DNA of 64,000 nt from Seriola aureovittata (GCF_021018895.1 NC_079384.1:18529640-18593639); one strand, 5' to 3'. Shown: positions 35,677-48,365, numbered from the stretch's first letter. Translations and numbers: made by a program. Notes: a model not told the origin generated them from the letters alone.

Positions 35677-35720
<44 letters not shown>
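35677..35720 (+). repeat. (GT)22 microsatellite
   Basis: Perfect GT dinucleotide run of 44 bp. Confidence 0.97.
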
Positions 35721-35724
<4 letters not shown>

Positions 35725-38344
35725 TAACAAGAGTTCTCAGGGTTTTTAACATGTCGTCTGCCATGTAATTTGTGTCTATGGCTAACTAGCTCCCAGCAGG
35801 CAGCTTTAAACACTTTCCATGACTGCACACCTCACAGGCAAAGAAGCACTTGCAGGGAGAATTCTGGTTAACCAATGTTTTGCAATGCTACCGTGAGCCA
35901 AAAAAAAAAAGAAATCCTCAATATCAACATAAAGAATCTGAGCAGCAGCGAGTCTCCTCATGCTTTAATTTGAAATGCACATCACAGATGGACAACATCA
36001 AGCTGTATCAATATTTCGTTTTTCTAAAAATCTCATGCTACTCAAGTGAAATTCCAAAAAGCCTGATAAAATATTTGATAACATGCGGCTTTCAAAAGGA
36101 ATACAGGATCTATGATGACCCTGGAAGTGATGCAGCCTGATAGAAAAGCGAATCTGGAGTTTTTACAGCAGCCTGGCCGCACTAAATAGGTATATATTTC
36201 CATTTCCTCCCATATTTATCACAGAACATTATTACAGATGTGTGTGGCAGCATGTATGCATAAGAGTACGTGAGAGAGAGACAGACAGAACGAGATAGCA
36301 TGAAAAAGGCATCTGGATTTGATCAGCATTTCCCACTGAACTGCCTGGTTGTGTGGTCATACAGCGTGTGGTGGTGCACAGCAGAGGAGCCTAATGTGTT
36401 CGTACGGTTCATGACATAAGAACGCTGTAAGTTGTCCATCTGTATGGCTCCCCGTGGAATTTCACTTATATAAGGATCCTAAAGGGGGCACATAGCTCAA
36501 AATCATGCTTGTACAAAGACATGACTTGGTTGGAAGCACACAAGGTGAGAAGATGACAAAGAACAACAGAACATGTTCGGAAGCGATGAGTCTGATGTTT
36601 GTTCTTGAGGGCGAATTGGAAGACGTGAGAGAAGTGAAAACAAATTTAAATTGAAAACTGTCCTAGAAAACAAGACAGTCAGGGGAGACAGAAAAATATT
36701 TGTGGGTAAAGTAGCTGTCTTTTCCCATGTGTTGAACTGGAGAATAAAATTCAATTACCGAGTTCACTGCTGTCAGTAGGAGCACATGTAAACAGACGCA
36801 GGAACACCAGCCAGGACCAGGTTAGCCGGGTTAAACATTTCTGTGACTCACACTCAGTTGCGTGGCCTCCCAGCCGCTGATATCTTCACTCATTAATGTG
36901 TGGCATGGAGGGAGAACACATGGCAGCAACGCGCCTTGGCTCGCTTGCACAAGTTTATGAAAGCAGGAGAAACCAGACACGCAAACGGATGCCGACCGGC
37001 TCGCTGGCCTCTGCGCGATGTACGTCTGCATGCCTGAATGTGCGTGTGTGTTTCTGTAAGTTGCTGCTGTATTTCATTTTTCAACATTTATCTGCCTGCG
37101 CTGTGGCCTTTGAGGTCCAGCTCTTGTCCAGCGGATCTACAGATGTATGCTAACTAGTAGCAGAACTCTCCCTCTCTCCCCTCTAAAAAGGGTTTGGCCG
37201 AGGCCGCCCACCAAACACAACCGCCCATACCAGACGAGTGCATCACCCCTGTTCGGAAAGAATGAACACATTGCTTCCTAATGTGTTCCCAATGGGTGCA
37301 GGTATTTGTGAGGGAGTCAGTGATCTGCAGTATAATTGGTTCTTAAACTAGGCCATGATGCTCTGCAGACAAATCCTCCCTCTGCTGTGACATCTGCACG
37401 TTATATAGCAGAGACATAACAGCAGTTTGTAAACACTTAGCCCTGTGATCACAATTCCAAAGTAATGAAAAAAAATTCAAAATAAAAACAAAGAAAATTA
37501 CTTTCCCGTCCTCTTGAAACAGAATCTGACAAAGTTTTCCTGCTCATAACATCTTGGAATTTGATGCCTTTTCCCTCGAAAGGGTCTGATCCAAACTAGT
37601 GGCCTCTATCGCAACAGAGTCAGCGCTGTTTGTTCCTTTAACAGTTAGTGACCCGACTCGGTGGTCCCTCTGATTAGAGCCCAGCTGAGATCAGACAGCA
37701 GGCTCCGGCAAGAAGACATCAGGACCACTCCGGAGCCCCTTAAAAACATGCCCTTTAATTATTTTTGTAAGTGTAAGTGAACAAGTGAGTGGAAACTATG
37801 CAGAGTCCAGCCTCCCTCTGCAGGGGAGCGGGGCTGTTAGCTCATGGCACGGCGATGGGGTGGGATACGTTTACACATCAGAGGGGCCTGACCAGGAGGG
37901 CAGGATGAGGTTTAGGCCAACATGTCTTTTGTGGTTTGGACCGTCCAGGTGCACTCCCTCCTATCTAGGTCATCTATACATTAATTCAGCATTTTTGTTG
38001 CACCAGAGTCTCTTCAAGGGACAGTTATGAGTTTTATTAAACTTTACTGGCTTAACTCCCAGCACAGCAAACACCCCATGACCCTTCAATCCCCTAATAC
38101 AAACAGCAAAGTCATATTTTCAGAACAGAGACAAGAGACGCAATAAGAGATGCTGCATCACCACGCAAATAAAATAATAATGGTTTTTCGTTTGTTTATA
38201 TTGTTTGAGAACAAGTGGGGAGGAGGCAGAGGAGATTCGGAGCGTCTTCAAATGTCAGTGGGAAGGGAGATTTTGTTCCAAAACAGAACATGAGCCAAAA
38301 AGTGAAAGCTACAAATCTGAGCAGCTGATAGAGTGACTGGTGTG
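35721..38344. other. non-coding; candidate regulatory stretches
   Basis: No repeat family recognised across most of this block, unlike its neighbours. 36921-37275 is relatively rich in CpG. Repeat-free sequence with intact AT/GC texture can be conserved non-coding DNA, but conservation cannot be judged from one genome. Confidence 0.4.
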
Positions 38345-38435
38345 TTCAGGGCTGCAACAAACGATTCATTTCATTGGCAGTTAATTTTCCTATTATTTGT
38401 GTGGGAAATCCATTAAGCATTTGGGCTGTGTCATA
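38345..38435 (+). repeat. dispersed repeat family B, 5' fragment
   Basis: GGGCTGCAACAAACGATTCA, TTGGCAGTTAATTTTCCTAT and GGGAAATCCATTAAGCATT correspond to the start of family B. Confidence 0.65.
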
Positions 38436-39024
38436 AAACAGTGACAAGTCAAGTCAAAACCTACTATATGGCTAGACTATGCAGCATCTGCATTTTGTCT
38501 AGTGTCAAAAGATCATATGACAATCTTTTTGGGTAGAATCAAAAGTATCCCCACAGATTTAGTTGAAGTCTTGTGACCACAAGCCTTTCACTTCACCTCA
38601 AGGCTAAAGGTCTATCTCACAAATTTCTGCATCCTGTTTCTGCAATGATTTTATTTTGAAAGTCCTGACCTGAAAGTGTGATTCATATCTTTCTGCCACT
38701 TTGACGCTTCTGTCAGATGTTTATCCGCTCACTGCTATTCTCCATCTACAGTGCTATCTTTTGCTTACAAATTGTGTCACAACAAATCAGCAGTAATGGC
38801 AACTCTTCCACAGAAAGTATCTAAAGTTTAAAGGTTGTTGTTAGGTGCTTTAAAAAAAAAACAAAAAAAAAACTGTTGCTAAAAAGGTCTGAGAAGATGT
38901 TAATTCGTCACCACTGATTATTCATGCAAAATCATTTTGAAAGACCAATGACCAGTGGGGAAACACCAACACTCGGCTGGCTGATTAATAGTGTAACTTT
39001 GTCACTCAGTCAGTCATCAAATAA

Positions 39025-39165
39025 TTGGCTCTTTACCAGCTAAAGAGCCACATCTTTCCCACAGGAGCTGGTGGAGACCACAAACGGAGCTAAAAGAGAG
39101 GGAATGCTGGACTTAGATTCATCAGGTGGACACAAACACCACTCTAGATGAATGATCATGCTCTG
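39025..39165 (+). repeat. dispersed repeat C, second copy
   Basis: GGCTCTTTACCAGCTAAAGA, GCCACATCTTTCCCACAGGA, GCTGGTGGAGACCACAAAC, GGAGCTAAAAGAGAGGGAAT and CATCAGGTGGACACAAACAC align with 28620-28765. Confidence 0.65.
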
Positions 39166-39396
39166 CAATTATTGGAAAAACGACACCTTTAGCTGTGCCG
39201 GCTTCCATTTCTCTACAACTTCACTCCTTACATCACGGTGAGTGTGTGGCCCATCTATCACCCTCTGTCCTTTTCTCTCTGACACTCCCTTTTCCATGCT
39301 CTCCGTCTACTTTCCTGCTTCCCTTGCTCCCCTCCCTTCCTCACCTCAGCATCTTCACCGCACACTCTGTCCCGGTCAGCCTCTCATTATTCTTAC

Positions 39397-39522
39397 CCAC
39401 CAGAATGTGGACCAGCTCCACTTCATGCGAATAGAAAACCACAAGTTTTGTTCTGCCTGGACAGCACCCAGGCTCGAGAGCTGTTTCAGTCTGCTCACCA
39501 GCATGTCCACTTCTGGGACAAA
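39397..39522 (-). other. exon-like cassette, 126 bp, gene unknown
   Basis: On the minus strand a long pyrimidine tract (39532-39570) leads to TATGTCAG and then a 126-bp segment ending at TGG|GTAAGA. That is a textbook acceptor and donor around a length divisible by three. The segment is open in two of three minus frames. Phase 0 gives 42 residues beginning FVPEVDMLVSRLKQLSSLG and ending tryptophan-rich; the other frame ends KLVVFYSHEVELVHILVG. I recognise neither. The plus strand is also open here. No partner exon was found. It may be a cryptic exon, an alternative exon of a distant gene, or chance. Confidence 0.25.
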
Positions 39523-39612
39523 CTGACATATTAAGAGAAGAATAGAGAGAGGAGGCGAGAGAAAATTACTTTTTTCCAAATCCAAAGTCATAAGCTGGAA
39601 GATATCTATCAT

Positions 39613-42600
39613 TTAAATCCATCATTCACAATATATCCAATTAACTGAGACAGAGGCAAGAGGACACTACGAGGTTGAGTGGGTAAGTTAAAAGAAAAAC
39701 CAAAGCATTCACTTTTCGGCTCTATTTTTCTCCGTGTCAGCTCTCTCGGGATGTTGGCACATTTCCATCACATTATGAGCTTCCTGACAGCACTTGCCAA
39801 AAAGCCTGGGCTCAAACACAGGAGTGACCAGAGCTGTGCATTATCCCAGCTGAGTCAGAGATTTACTATGACTAAGTCAGATCATGAAGGTTTGGTAACA
39901 TCCAGGTCCAGAGTATCCATCAAAGCAACACCAGGACCAACTCCAGCTACAATTACCAGTTTGATTTGGTTATTTCAAAGATACTGGTAGTGTGCTGGTT
40001 TGACAGGAAACTGGCTGGGTTTTGAGTAATAGGCTGCTACTATTGTTTCCATGGTCAGCCACGGAAGTTAAGATTTATACTCTGCTTGAACTTTCTTAAA
40101 CATTATTACAGTAATTCAAAGCCCTGTTAACTAATGGATCCTCCATAGTTTAGGTCCACTCATGTTGTGTTAACTTTGTGTCTAGTTGGCTGATGTTGGC
40201 TCACCTTTAACTTAGCCACAGATGTGTATCTTAGCCCTACTAATGATATTCTAAGTAGGGTCTGTGTTAGCTAATATTGGATTGATGATTAAAGCCAAGT
40301 TTACTTGCTTTTTATCAACGCGTACGTGTAGACTATGGCTTTGACACCAGTGTTGTTGTTCACATACTTGCTTGTGAACTTAGAGTGTATCTGGAGGAGA
40401 GTATATCCACTACGGGGCAGATTAAAGCCTAATAATTCCTATCTGAAAACAGATTATCATCTTTGCAAACTTCCGCTTTTGCACAACATAAACAGAAACC
40501 CTTGCAACATTCAAGGAGGTTACGACAATGTTGATATATGTTGAGATCATGGTGGAGAAAACGGCAGCGGCAACATCATAGATGGCAGACAAGCTCTGAG
40601 ATTCTCTTCCAAACTTTCCACCATTGTTGTAGTGATCCAGAACTGCTTACTCTCTGATGCTGCCACCATGGGATATGTGCTGAATTGTATCTTGTGGATG
40701 TGTAGTGTTCATTTCTGAAGATGTTCACAACCATGACTTCCAAGGAACACAGGACATGGCAATTAGCCATGATTAGCCCAAAAGCAGTAAAAAGAAAGTG
40801 TTTCAGCAGCTTTATCTTGTCCTTTTTACCTTCATATGAAAAACCACAGCTCTTTACGCTCCATCCATCCATTTGATAAGATGTGAAAACTCTCCATGAA
40901 GAATAATGAAGTGTCTGAAAAGCAAACACACATAGAAGACCATTATTAAAGGTAACTATATCCTTATTTAGTGCTAATTTGGTAAATGTTTTGCTATTTC
41001 TTCCCCCCAAGCAGCCAACTCTGCTGATCTCACAATCACTCAATAAGTATGTAAATGATACCCAGTTGTAATAACACCGCCTATCAGCAGCTTGAGTTGT
41101 CTGGTGATGAAAACGCTTGAAACCAGGGGAATCTCTTGGCTACCATCTATCTCTCAACTTGAATGAAGCTTTAGCCCTGCCAATGCTACGTTAGCTTGGT
41201 GTTTTGTTGCCCCAGTCATTTAAAAGTTGCTTATTGCCTTGTTAGCTGGAATTACTAAGACACTGAACATTCATGTTCAAGAACACGACTTGTAGAAGAT
41301 TTGTAAAGGACAGCAGAGGAAGTCGGGGCTCTGTTTAACCAAACTGAGCTGTCAGCTGTCATGCAGACTCTGTAAACTGAATCTGAAAGTGTCCCGGCAT
41401 CTGTCTGATGTTTGGATTGGCTGATGAGGAGACCCAAAGCGACCCACAGGGTGTGCTTTTCACTACCAATATCCTCCCAATGCACCTGGTACTCCTATCT
41501 GAACTCTAATAATAGAATATACTGTACATACAAAATCCTGATGCCTTATGAAATTATGTGTGTGTTTGCACACAGCTGCAAAATCTTTTAAATTCAGTAT
41601 CCCAATAGATCAGTGAAACTGACCTTTGCAGTCTATAACCATACGCAGAAATCATTTCATTATTCTGTTGGTGTGCTTTTATTTATGTGATGACTGTATC
41701 AACAAGGTATTTGCTGTTCGGCTCTGCGTATGCCAAGAAATACATAACGATGAATAAAGGTGGGGGGGTAGGGGCTCAAATGACTTCTAAAAGAATAAAA
41801 AGGTTGTATCAATTTCCCAAAAAATACATCAAGTCAAATGGGCAGGCACAGCTCACACTTAAAGGAGTTTCAGGTTCATATAAAAAGGGATATGTTTTTC
41901 CATGTCATGTCTCATTTGCTTGTTCAACAATCAAAATCAACCCAACTGGGCCAAATAATTGAGTCCAGCCCTGAGTGTGTGAGCAAGGGAGAGAAAAGCT
42001 GAATTGATTTATACACTGAAACATCTATAATCATCGAATAGTCGCTATTAAGCTAGAACAGAAGGCAAGGATTCAATTAAAATGCACCCTTGCGAAGTAT
42101 TACTTCACACAATAATGTGTCTGTGGCCTAACAAGAAACACAACCTAATAAGCTTTTTATAATGAGATGAACACTTTCTTTTTGCCTGCAGCGTTTCTCT
42201 GCTTTGTTCTAGTGGGTAAGATTTACTATTTGGTTGTTAGTTCAAAGTCATAGCAGTAAATTCTTCATGTAGACAGGACAGGAAAAGTGAACTGTACATT
42301 TGTTATGACTTGATTTTCCTCTGCTATTGCCTTTATAGCTGCTGATTAATAAGAGAAGAACTGGAACACCCTCAAAGTTAGGTCCTGACTGTTCTGCACC
42401 TCACATCCCATAAAGCTAACAAAAGAAATTAAAGATGATAAACTGGTTTTTCAGAGGTGAGTTGGACACTGGCGTCTAATGATAAGCCCTCTAATTGAAG
42501 CTCATGGGAACAAGGAGTTGGAAGTCTAATCATTAGTTAAACTGAATATGGATGAAGTCTGGGCCGTACCGTTAACTGTAATCCTTTCACGTAGATTTAT

Positions 42601-42747
42601 GTCAACCACCCGACCTGATTATCAGGTGAAACATTAGGTACCAAGTGAGCAGTGCCAATGTTCTGCAAAGCTTGGCCTTGAAGTATTCACATCTATTATA
42701 TGTCTGAGATATCCAAGTCATGGGATATCTACTACTGTCAGAGGAAA
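39613..42747. other. non-coding; one long unexplained open frame
   Basis: A 155-codon minus-strand frame (40576-41043) has ordinary composition but no motif I know. Flanking sequence rich in GCTAA/TTAGC words suggests it lies in an old repeat. The rest shows nothing recognisable. Confidence 0.4.
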
Positions 42748-42812
42748 AGGACTTTCTTTGTTTTCTTGAAGAGGTTTCAACAGTCAGCAGACAGACTTCA
42801 TCAGTTCATCTG
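42748..42812 (-). repeat. dispersed repeat with GATGAAG...GAAAC motif, reverse fragment
   Basis: TTTGTTTTCTTGAAGAGGTT, CAACAGTCAGCAGACAGAC and TTCATCAGTTCATCTGA are the reverse complement of the core of the repeat at 23455-23620. Confidence 0.5.
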
Positions 42813-43105
42813 ACGTAGATACAAGACTAATTGATCCTAGAGTCAAAACCTCTTCCAGAACTGGATTTAATATCTATTCTTGAATACGTTTCCCTCATTT
42901 ATCAGAAGCTTTCTGATCTTCAGTTCATCAACAATACACAGGAAGTCCAATGGTACTGTCAGATACAGCCACGTCAGTATGCTTTTAATGCAAAAAGGGG
43001 TCAGTCACTATGTGAACTGGTACGTTAAAGTAAAAGCATGTATAATGAAAAGTATATATAATAGTGTAATGTAATAATCCATCTTTTTTTCTTTTTCTCA
43101 ACAGC

Positions 43106-43182
43106 AGGACCTGAAACCTATCCCAGCATGCAATGGCCAAAAGTCCGGGTAAATCCTGCACAGGTTACCAGTCTATCACATA
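43106..43182 (+). repeat. retroelement-like fragment (CCTATCCCAGC...GTCTATC)
   Basis: ACCTATCCCAGCATGCAATG, GGGTAAATCCTGCACAGG and TTACCAGTCTATCACA match the motif order of a common fish repeat (cctatcccagc ... ggacaggtcgccagtctatc). Confidence 0.6.
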
Positions 43183-43320
43183 TTGTGCAGAATTGCTGAA
43201 TACCAGTTACATTTGGCAAATGGCTTCTTAATGATTTATTTCAACTTTTTTTGTTTGTTTGCTTTGGAAAGTGCTCTCAGACTTTTGGACCCCACTGTCT
43301 TTACTTCACTTTCCTTGATG

Positions 43321-43397
43321 CCCTTGTTTTATGTAAGGAAGATTGTATTGCTTTGTTGTTGAAAGGTGCTGTACAAATGAACTTGCCTTGCCTTACC
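43321..43397 (+). repeat. LINE 3'-end-like fragment with TTGCC tail
   Basis: GTTGAAAGGTGCTGTACAAA followed by TGAACTTGCCTTGCCTTAC resembles the shared 3' end of several fish LINEs and their SINE partners (aaatgtgctatacaaataaacttgccttgcc). The body is absent. Confidence 0.6.
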
Positions 43398-44901
43398 TTT
43401 ACTTATCACATAAGACTTCAACTAATCTGGTCACATTAAATAAATGATTTCCAAACTACAGTATTTTAGTTAGAGTAACCGCCTGTGGTGAGCAAGATGA
43501 TTCCCTGATTGAAAACCTGCGTTTGTCAGATCTGCAGCATGTTAGTCCCAACATCTGACAATCTGTTTCTGTGAACCTCGCATTCATGGCTCTGCTCATG
43601 GGAGCATATGGGCCCGCGGATGCTAATGAGCACATTGTCACACAGTGTTAAAGTTGTATCGTCCACACGTTTTAATGATTTAACCACTATGTCTGACAGA
43701 AAGGCAAAGTGTGCATAAATGGATTACTAAACTGCGTTTGCCAAAGCGCTCACTGAACTGCTAACATTCCTCATAAAAGTCTTCACAGTCAGTTTTGAGG
43801 TGTTGCATATACACACACATTCATAACATGTCTGTTTTTATAAAGGTTAATAAGCACATTAAATAGGGGTGCTCATTTGGAATATTGTGTAACATGAATA
43901 AATATTGTGCAAGCAAAGACTGGATAATGTGTGGATAATGTGTTGGGAGTGATTGAGCGAATGTGGGAAAATATCATGGAAAATATTAGCAAATCGGAAA
44001 ATGTTACAGGTAGTTGGAATACAAGAGATATTGTAACAATATAATGCATTCTGAGCTTGTGATGACAAATCTTCCAGAACAACATGAAATCTCACCCTGT
44101 ACGCTCTCATTTGCTCATTCAGACACACACACACATACACAAGTGCGTGGTGAGGATTGTTTCACTAATGAGTTGGTTTGGCTGCAGTTGAGTTATGGGC
44201 ATGAGCGCATGGTGGGACCTCACCCCAGTGCAGCCTGGGAGAGTGTACTGAGTGCACCTAATGCTACGAGCTGCCAAGGTCCTGTACTGACTGATTTATC
44301 AGCCTGCAAGTGTTGACTGACGAGACGGAGGTGACACGGGTTTGTAGACGGGTGCCATGACCTGACCACAAGCTCTTTCAGGAAATATCCATATCATTCT
44401 CTGCAATTTGAAGTCTCCTCACTTTGTGTCTGAGGGAGTATAAACTGTAATGATACAACAGCTGGAGTAGACCACTTTTCTGAACATATTTGTGGAAACA
44501 GTGTCAGGTCTGAAGTCTGAAGTCTGGGAATGAAGAACATCATACTTTACATATACAGTATCCTACACTACACTGATACATGGTGTTGTTTTGGTATTGT
44601 CCACAACCATCAACAGTTCAATTCAAGCTGCCTGTACCTTCACAGCATTCAACATTCAAGAAGACCAACAGTGCAGTTAAGTTTGTATTCTGCTCTGACA
44701 ATGGAAGCTAATTAGCTTTACTTAGTAACGTTAGCACTGATTTCCTCTAGACATTACTTTTCGAACAAACACATACTCAGCATTCTGTCTCTCTTACATT
44801 CTTCAGTTCAAAGATTCATAATCACTGACTATGTTGCTTGATCGCTTTTTTCCTCAGCTAAGCGATTCCATCACCAACAAAATACACTTACATATACAAC
44901 A
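43398..44901. other. non-coding, no identified feature
   Basis: A short CA run (44123-44141) is the only structure noticed. Confidence 0.45.
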
Positions 44902-45040
44902 GTTAGTGAACACATCACCATTCAAAAGGAACCTAAGTGCATCCAATAGTAAATTAATGCATCATGATTCAAAAGTACTTCAGTACATACAATAGTAATT
45001 GAATGCATCACTGTTCATACCACCTCAGTGTTTCATGTTG
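44902..45040 (+). repeat. degenerate tandem repeat, unit about 47 bp
   Basis: About two and a half units: ACACATCACCATTCAAAAGG ... CATCCAATAGTAAATTAATG; CATCATGATTCAAAAGTACT ... CATACAATAGTAATTGAATG; CATCACTGTTCATACCACCT. No known repeat identified. Confidence 0.6.
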
Positions 45041-47781
45041 ATGCTGACTGTGCTCACCTCAGTACCTTCAGTCTGTTGCCAGTCCAAGCTGTTACCTTCA
45101 GTTCACCAAGGAAAATACATGCTATACTGAATTAAGTAATGTCAAGTATCAATACCACAAAATACTCATTTACAAGTCCTGTATACAGATTCCTTCACAA
45201 GTAAAATGTTTCCTGTTTCAATGATTTTCAAGCTGTCAGATCAGTTGAAAGTTCAATTTCAGGTTCAGGTTTAATTATTTCATCCTTTAATACCCATTTT
45301 CACTATTCCAGTGAAAACTGGAGATCAGTTCCAACAATATCAAGTCAGCTGAAGATCTTCACTTTTCCTCTACACACCTGTCTGTAAACATGCATATGAC
45401 CAGACTTTAATCCAATATCCAAAATTCATTGAGTAATTAGTATGCCGAGATTAATGATTCACAACAGCCATTTTAACCTCTTGTTGCATGTAAAGCAACA
45501 GAACTTCAAATTATCCTTATTGATAGTACTCAATTAACACTTGAACCATAAATTGATGCTTATCTACTGTTTTGAAGTGTTGTGTTTGTGCTAAAATTCA
45601 GCTAGATAGTAGTTAAACATGTGTCACTTTCTCATCTCAACTGTCCATGTGAATGAATCAAAGGCCACAGCGAGCAGAGTCAGGGACGAAGTGGAAGAGA
45701 CACAGAGAGTGAACCAGTGGAGGTAGAGCAAGGCGGGTGAGTCAGTAATTACCTGCAGCTGCTGTGCTTAGTTGGGGGGTATAAATCTGTAACCACATCA
45801 GAAATTATCCATAAAATTTACAGCTTAGGAAAACCATGTGTGTGGCTCTTTAACACTCCTTAACCTACACAGCCGTCTTTTACACTGCCCCTGAAAAGAG
45901 CCGGTGGGCAATCAGAACGTTTAACTCCAGCTACACTACACAGTGACATGTGCCGTATAAATTTTTCAACGGAAAAAGAGAAAAGAAAAAAAAAAAAGAG
46001 GTATCATGTTACCATATGCTAGCGGCTAGTGCAAATTCGTGCCAAAACAGGTAAATAAACTGATGGAAAAAGGAAAGCCCTGAGCAGCCAATCAATCAAT
46101 TTAATGACTCTGTGTGACTTACAGGAGTTATGAGGACTCAGCAGAAAACGGTCGTAGAAAAAACACAAATATATAAATGCAAAAAATATGCCAGAATTTG
46201 TAAAAGAAAGAGCAAGAACCAGAACAAGTTCCTCATCAGGGCTGGAACCATTCACACATCTGAGATCAATTAATCCGTCTGACCATTCATTTACTTCTCA
46301 ATGAACCTAGAATGTAGATGTACATCTTTGCTACTGTACATGAGAGGCTACGGACATGTGTATGGAAGACTGGAGGTACAGAATATGTATGTAAGGGTAT
46401 GGGTCTGAATAAAGCCCTGAGGCTAGGGAAGACGGTCTGATAGTAGGAATATGCTGGTTTACAGGTTTTACTGCATCCGAAAGAAATCAGAACATGTATG
46501 AACACGTGAATGGATGCATAGAATCTAACAGACACAGACAATATGCTGCTTTTGAAACAATTTCCCCTATTTTAAGTGTATTTGATTGTCCAACAAACTC
46601 AGTCCAACAAAATTGTTTTTTAGGTTAGATTAGGTCCAAGGTAATAATCATGGTGTGAAGTAATTTTACTATAGTTAAGGTCTAATTGCAGTATTTCAGA
46701 AGAGTTTAATTATTATTGTGATAACACTGTTCATGGCAATATTTTTGACCATAATAAATGTATCATGAAAATTTGTTTTTAGTAGCCCAAAACCTTATAT
46801 CAAAAAACTCTCATCTCATATTTTATCCTGGCATGACGTGTAAATGCTTATAATATAAGTAAAGACAACAACATCATCAGCAAGACAGAGGTAAAAAGCA
46901 AAATTACAGATTCAAAGTGTGTCATAGGAGTGTTTCAGGGGGCGTAATCAATTATCAACACTACAAACGTGACAAAACACTTGTCGTGTTCTTCTACAAG
47001 TGTTGGAGAGATACTGTATGTGGTGAAATTGTCCAAACTAAGACCTCAACAAAGAGTTTTCAGAGCAGCAAAACCAAAGAAACTTCCTCCAGACTTTTCC
47101 TCTTGAAGTGTCTGCACAATGACTGTACAAGCATGTCAGTAAAGTGGTATCAAATCATCTCTACCTGAGGCAGTTACCATCACTAAAGTAGCTGTATGAC
47201 TTAATTTAGCAGAGGTAACTTGACTTGGATTACATGTCTCAAAATGGGAAAGTGGCACCAAATGAAATCTCCCTCTGGTTTAATGAGTACAAACAACAGT
47301 GCAAACAACGCTGCTTCAAGTACAAGTATGTCATATTTGCAGATTGATTGCATACCACTAAAAATGTATGACACTCTGTTCCAGGTCAGCTCTGGGGGGT
47401 TTAGTGTAAATGCATGGGAAAGTAAAACATCTCTGGTTGGATTTGACCTCAGGATGATCCCAGTGAAAGCATTAAATGGCGTCAGTGGACGGGAGGAGGT
47501 AATAAAGCTGTTTATTGTCACAGGTGGGGCAGAGTGTGTGATGCTGTCGAGGTTGTAGGCCCAGCTGGAGGAACCAGCAGTGTTCAGAATGAAGCCCCAT
47601 CCGGGCCATGCCTCAGGGCCCTCTCCATGATCAAGTGGACATGTTTACATGTGACTACAGTGCATTGAGTCCTTACTGGAAGAAGTCTGGGCTTAACTGT
47701 TAATCGTTTTAAAAATAATTTATTGCTCAACTTTCCAGCTACTACATGAAATTATATCAACTTCACCTGCCCTTAACCTCC
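45041..47781. other. non-coding, no identified gene
   Basis: Repeat-poor, AT-rich. Overlapping open frames at 47201-47558 (106 and 112 codons on opposite strands) have no motif. Confidence 0.45.
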
Positions 47782-48102
47782 TTTAAAGGTGCTATATGTA
47801 CTTTTCTATCTGTCGATGAACATGGTTTCTTGCCAGTGGTGAGGGCGGTGATGGTGATGATAATGGTCACTTGCTAAGACTTCAGCCATCAACGCCTTTA
47901 CAAGCCAAGATACTTCTTCATCTACTCATGCCTGAACTGAGGGCAAACTGGACGCTTAGTAGGAGACAGGACGGTACGAGGCTAGCTAGTTAGCATGCTA
48001 ACTTCAGTACAAGAAAAGAACGGATATTAATAGAAGTGTTACATCCAGACTGGTAAGTTGGCTATGTAGCAATAGCAAAAACTTACATATAGCACCTTTA
48101 AA
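47782..48102. mobile_element. MITE with perfect 19-bp inverted ends
   Basis: The left end TTTAAAGGTGCTATATGTA (47782-47800) is exactly the reverse complement of the right end (48084-48102). Agreement continues a few bases inward (cTTTT versus agTTTTT). The total is 321 bp with no open frame. TTAA sits at both boundaries, fitting a TTAA target-site duplication of piggyBac type, although the TTAA may simply be part of the palindromic ends. The inside contains CTAGCTAGTTAGCATGCTAA. Confidence 0.85.
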
Positions 48103-48126
48103 CACCACCCCTGTGAACATAAACTG

Positions 48127-48158
48127 AGTGTCTAGTTTATCAGGTACACCTGTACAGC
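48127..48158 (-). repeat. fragment of 'tttattaggtacacct' fish repeat
   Basis: TCTAGTTTATCAGGTACACC followed by TGTACAGC is one substitution from the motif tttattaggtacacctgta. It is opposite in orientation to the fragment at 2844. Confidence 0.55.
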
Positions 48159-48200
48159 TTCTTAAAAAAGTGTCTCTAATATTTTGTCCAACCCAAAGAC

Positions 48201-48325
48201 GAAAAGTCAAAGGATCACCAAAGTAATCATAATTCATCCTCTGGGCCCATGAATGCCTGTGCAAGATTTCATGGCAATTCACGATACAGGCTTTGTCGGT
48301 TTGGTCAAGACTGAAATAACTCAGA
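48201..48325 (-). repeat. dispersed repeat family A, reverse fragment
   Basis: AAAGGATCACCAAAGTAATC, ATAATTCATCCTCTGGGCCC, CCTGTGCAAGATTTCATGGC and GACTGAAATAACTCAGACG are reverse landmarks of the 5' module of family A. Confidence 0.7.
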
Positions 48326-48365
48326 CGTTGCCATCCCTGGAGCACTGCTGCTAGCATGGCTTAAA

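Noticed and set aside
39400..39470. Weak resemblance of one frame (LVVFYSHEVELVHIL) to a ribosomal protein L7a stretch
   Set aside because: Only a few residues agree and the flanks do not match; not enough for a retropseudogene call.
47201..47558. Overlapping open frames of 106 and 112 codons on opposite strands
   Set aside because: No motif, no splice or promoter context, and simultaneous openness is expected to occur by chance at this length.
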